From Capsicum annuum (taxonomy: Eukaryota > Streptophyta > Magnoliopsida > Solanales > Solanaceae): 64,000 bases of DNA. Under the pieces are notes generated by a model, which made no database searches, had not been told where the DNA came from, and worked only from the letters and a program-made list of their open reading frames with translations. The DNA lies in assembly GCF_002878395.1 (NCBI RefSeq), contig NC_061115.1, positions 90,786,795 to 90,850,794 on the forward strand. The letters are read 5' to 3'. Below are positions 60,959 to 64,000 of this stretch, in pieces. Position numbers and translations under genes: made by a program. Numbering within the stretch: the first letter of the stretch is position 1; each line of letters begins with the position of its first letter.

Positions 60959-63067
60959 TGATAACGCTCAACTTAAACCTCAATTTAGTGCAAGGAGGTC
61001 ATCGTCAATATATTTACCCAAATTTTGAGTCGGGGTCGAATCCACAGGGAACAATGTGAGTGGCGATTAAACTAGTTTGAAACTAAAGGTACAAGTTAAA
61101 TTCAAACAAATGATAAAAATAGAGAAAATGTGGATTTAGGTTTAACAAGTTGTTGTTTGTCACTTTACTTTTGGTGTTTGTAAATCAAGAGTTTATGAAA
61201 TAACCAGAATTATGTTCACTAGGGCTTCCAACACATGATAGATGCTAAAAGTGGTTCAAAATTCTCACGGTGGGTAGGATAACAAGCTATCTTTATCAAT
61301 GTTATGCTTAAATATCTCTCGACCTACTAAAGCATTTAATTCCCTACTTCTCTCGAACATAGAGAATTTCTATTTACTACCTAGATGTTACCTCAGGTTA
61401 ACCAACCTTGTTACAGCGCTGATTATTAAACGAAGTATTTCTGAGTCCCTGTTGATAATTCACTTCCTAATATATTTGATTTCTTTCTCAAGAAAATCAA
61501 ATAAGGTGTGTCTACTGTTTGCAACCAATAAACATTAATTAAAATCTCAGAATTATCAAGAAATCCTACCACCTTTTGAATCTTGAACACTTAGTACCTT
61601 ATTAAAAGCTAACCCTAGATCCCATAACTCAGGTTAATAGAGTTTTGCCACTCATGATGTTACGAATGAAACACATAATTGAATTCATGATTTGAAAGAT
61701 AAACTTACAGAGATGAATAATAACTTGTAAATCACAGATTAGATCACAAAGGAAAATCCAAGAATAATGATAATAATCTCTTCAAAGTATTTGCTTTTTT
61801 AAGCCAAGAAATTTTGAGAGAAAATATCAAAAGTCTTTTAAAACTCAAGTGCCAACTCCCTCGTCCCCTAGAAAAACCGTAAACAATGCTTTTTATAGTA
61901 AATTCTAAATAAGGAAATAAAATGACAATGTTCAAAAAATCATTCGGAATAGGTGACGGCATTTGTGATGGCGTGTTAAGGTCCTGATGACTTATCAGGA
62001 ATGTCGTCAGGCCCTACAGTATTCTTGGCATCTTCTTGCTTAACTAACAATAAAGCTTGACAACTTATCAGATATGTGATGACATATCACAAATGTCATC
62101 AGTTCTTCATTCAAAATTTCATTCTCTGCCTACACTTGACGACAACTCTAATGCCTTATCATAGTTATGCTGACATGTCAAAAATATAATCATATTTTCA
62201 TTTTAATCCTTCTAACACTGCAATACCTGACGCGAATTCTTATAACTTATTACAGGGCTGACGACTTATTAGAAATGTCGCCAGCCACCTGACATGATTT
62301 TTGATAACTTATCATAGGGCTGACGATGATGATGACGACTTATCCTGATTTTGATGGCTTATCAAGAACATCGTCATATTCCTTCTACAATTCTCATGTC
62401 CTATCTATGTATGACAGTATCCTTAATGCCTTATCACCATCCTGATGGCCTATCACAAATGTCATCAACTCTTTCAGCTGAAACTCATTTCTTATTTAAG
62501 GCTGAAATGTCGTCATATTTTCATTTTAATCCTTCTAACACTGCAATACCTAACGTGATTTTTGATAACTTATCATAGTGATGACGACTTATTAGGAATG
62601 TCATCAGCCACCTGACATGATTTTTGATAACTTATCACAGGGATGACGACGACGATGATGGCTTATCAGGATTTTAACGGCTTATCAAGAACATCTTCAC
62701 ATTCCTGCTCCAATTCTCATGTCCTATCTATGTCCGACGGTATCCTTGATGCCTTATCACCATCCTTACAACTTATCACAAAATGTCATCAACTCTTTTA
62801 ACTGAAACTCATTTCCTATTTAAGGCTGATGTTGTCTTTGATAGCTTATCACTGGGATAGCGACCTATCATAATTTTGTTAGCCACAATTCTTTTCAAAT
62901 TTCTTTAAATTTCAACCTTTTTGATTCCATTATTGTTGGTTCTCTATCATATCAGCTTCAACTGCAAAATCAAAGATAAACTAATCAAAATTAACTAAAG
63001 TTGCTCAAGTCCTTGTAATTATTTAGAGTTAAAAGCCTCAAATGTGTTAGCATATGCTCATACATTA
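60959..63067 (-). repeat. Gutted Athila element, 5' LTR (right copy)
   Basis: 2109 bp, plus-strand reading TGATAACGCTCAAC to CTCATACATTA. It is about 325 bp longer than the left copy. The difference lies in the dyad array (about 61955-62885), where an additional block is repeated. Confidence 0.88.
61955..62885. repeat. Dyad repeat array in right LTR of the gutted element
   Basis: The same TGAYGAC/GTCRTCA array as in the left LTR, but expanded: the block with CTTCTAACACTGCAATACCT occurs twice (near 62210 and 62530) where the left LTR has it once (near 57940). Confidence 0.8.
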
Positions 63068-64000
63068 TAAGGTATCAGTGAGATTTGACTAAGTCACTAT
63101 ATCGACTATGACCTGATTCCATGAGTTGTAATGACTCATGATGAGTCATTAGGTCCCAATCGTAGCCTGAGCATCATGTTATCCAAAAATTTTTGTATTG
63201 AGTATGACTAGACTCAATGAGTTATAATGACTCTGTACGAGTGGTAAGGTGGTAATTGTAAGGTCAACATTATATGTTCCAGGAGACACTATCTTGACTA
63301 TAATTCTAGAGACTTGTCATAACAAGTCTTAATGAGTCATTGTGAGACCCATAGTGATTGGGTGGCATTTTATTAGTCTTTTTATTAAGGGCATTCTAGA
63401 TATTTTTCTCTATCCCTAAACATAACCCATGACCTATAAACCCTATTGAGACTTTATTCTCACCCATAACATAATCAAAACATATCCTCTTCTATCTAAA
63501 ATTCTCTCAACTAGAAAAAGCTAGGGTTTTCTCAAGGTTGAGCATCTAAGGGTCAATTTAAGGTTTCTTCTCCATAATTGTGAATATTTCAGGCATGTAA
63601 CTCTACCCTCAAACTTGTTTCCTTTAAATAATAATATTTAAATAATTATTGATGTAAAATTGAATGTGGGTTTTGACATTAGTTGAGGGGTTTGACATGG
63701 TTGGTTCTTAAATTATTTTCCCTTGAATTAATATGCATTGTTTATGTTTTATTAATGGTTTTGAACTTTTAGGGTGCATTAGTATGGCTAATAAACTAGG
63801 GGATTATGATTTCCCCCCAATTTTGTTAATGTCGATAATTGAATTGGTAACAACCTCAACCTAATATTGTGAAATTGGTTTTGAATGCGAAAAGCATGCA
63901 TATTTGAAACACCTTGAGTTTTGACCCTTAGAAATTTCTTGAGGTTCGAACTCTTTAGGAACCATACGACTCAAGCATACTAGTAGTATATTATGATAAT
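63068..64000 (+). repeat. 3' LTR of the chromovirus, third piece (truncated by window end)
   Basis: Resumes at TAAGGTATCAGTGAG and follows the 5' LTR from about 24172 to 24980, with GAGTCAT dyads up to about 63345. The last 100 bases diverge. The LTR should continue past the window. Confidence 0.85.

Larger units (their letters stand above)
56691..63067 (-). mobile_element. Gutted Athila-derived retrotransposon without gag-pol
   Basis: Two LTRs, 56691-58474 and 60959-63067, enclose a 2.48 kb interior. The Athila-type primer site lies on the minus strand beside the right LTR, so the right LTR is the 5' one. The interior keeps the leader, the post-integrase motif, and both 3' hairpins, but no readable gag, protease, RT or integrase, so gag-pol was removed. 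It is flanked by TAAGG on both sides (56686-56690 and 63068-63072). It inserted directly in the chromovirus 3' LTR, independently of the LARD-like element 71 bases away. Confidence 0.88.
24051..64000 (+). mobile_element. Tekay/Del-type chromovirus LTR retrotransposon, eroded and nested, runs off window
   Basis: It consists of the 5' LTR 24051-26307, an internal region 26308-29860 and a 3' LTR that starts at 29861 and is interrupted by two other elements. Visible 3' LTR pieces are 29861-29915, 56620-56690 and 63068-64000 (both inner elements' target duplications included), in the same order as their matches in the 5' LTR (about 24051-24980). It is a Ty3/Gypsy chromovirus: a tRNA-Met-type primer site, protease, RT start and chromodomain end are on the plus strand. 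Most of RT, RNase H and integrase are missing. It sits inside a psbD copy; the sequence just left of the LTR is GCAAA, so the same five bases would be expected past its far end. Confidence 0.85.

Noticed and set aside
57685..62885. Regular short repeats that at first sight resemble a CRISPR array
   Set aside because: Unit spacing is irregular, repeats are diverged, spacers are not unique, and the arrays lie in two LTRs of a plant retrotransposon.

Overview
This window is a repeat-rich, gene-poor stretch of a plant nuclear genome. A copy of the tRNA-derived SINE typical of the nightshade family (14931-15000) and broken pararetrovirus sequences of a kind common in nightshade genomes suggest Solanaceae. 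I cannot name the genus. I see no intact protein-coding host gene: almost everything recognisable is a decayed mobile, viral or organellar sequence.

Region by region. (1) 1-10226 is a mosaic of endogenous pararetrovirus (Caulimoviridae) fragments: reverse transcriptase/RNase H twice, protease, coat protein with a broken zinc knuckle, movement protein in three pieces, a first ORF in several pieces, and a non-coding spacer present about three times. Several pieces are inverted relative to their neighbours and all carry stops or frameshifts. (2) 10227-13232 and 20819-21545 are a very AT-rich repeat family whose units end in (TA)n, (CT)n or (CA)n microsatellites. A coat-protein fragment of a second pararetrovirus lineage lies between two such microsatellites (11967-12243). 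(3) 13233-20818 is low-copy-looking DNA with one supportable relic, the 3' end of a host gene for a membrane-anchored protein whose intron contains the SINE. (4) 21546-24050 is a plastid DNA insertion (psbZ start, trnS-UGA, psbC, 3' part of psbD), collinear with the plastid order but decayed. (5) 24051-64000 is a nest of LTR retrotransposons that begins inside the psbD fragment and runs off the window.

The nest, outside in: a Tekay/Del-type chromovirus (+ strand, 5' LTR 24051-26307, eroded gag/protease/chromodomain, 3' LTR starting at 29861 and split into three visible pieces). A minus-strand element with very long LTRs (about 4.6 kb) and a 4.1 kb non-coding interior (29916-56619) sits in that 3' LTR. 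An Athila-type element (41142-54579, + strand, with gag, protease, RT, RNase H, integrase and the downstream env-position ORF2) sits in one LTR of that. A short minus-strand Athila derivative without gag-pol (56691-63067) sits separately in the same chromovirus 3' LTR. Three of these insertions have 5-bp target duplications that I could read (AATAT, TAAGG, and ACTGT with one change on each side), so the order of insertion follows from the sequence.

The most interesting observations are: short near-palindromic repeat arrays in the LTRs of three different retrotransposon families; conserved hairpins and a post-integrase motif shared by the full Athila element and its gutted relative; the consistent CAG-to-TAG pattern of stops in the Athila element; and repeated viral and organellar junctions at the AT-rich repeat. 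I did not find a new enzymatic or defence system here.
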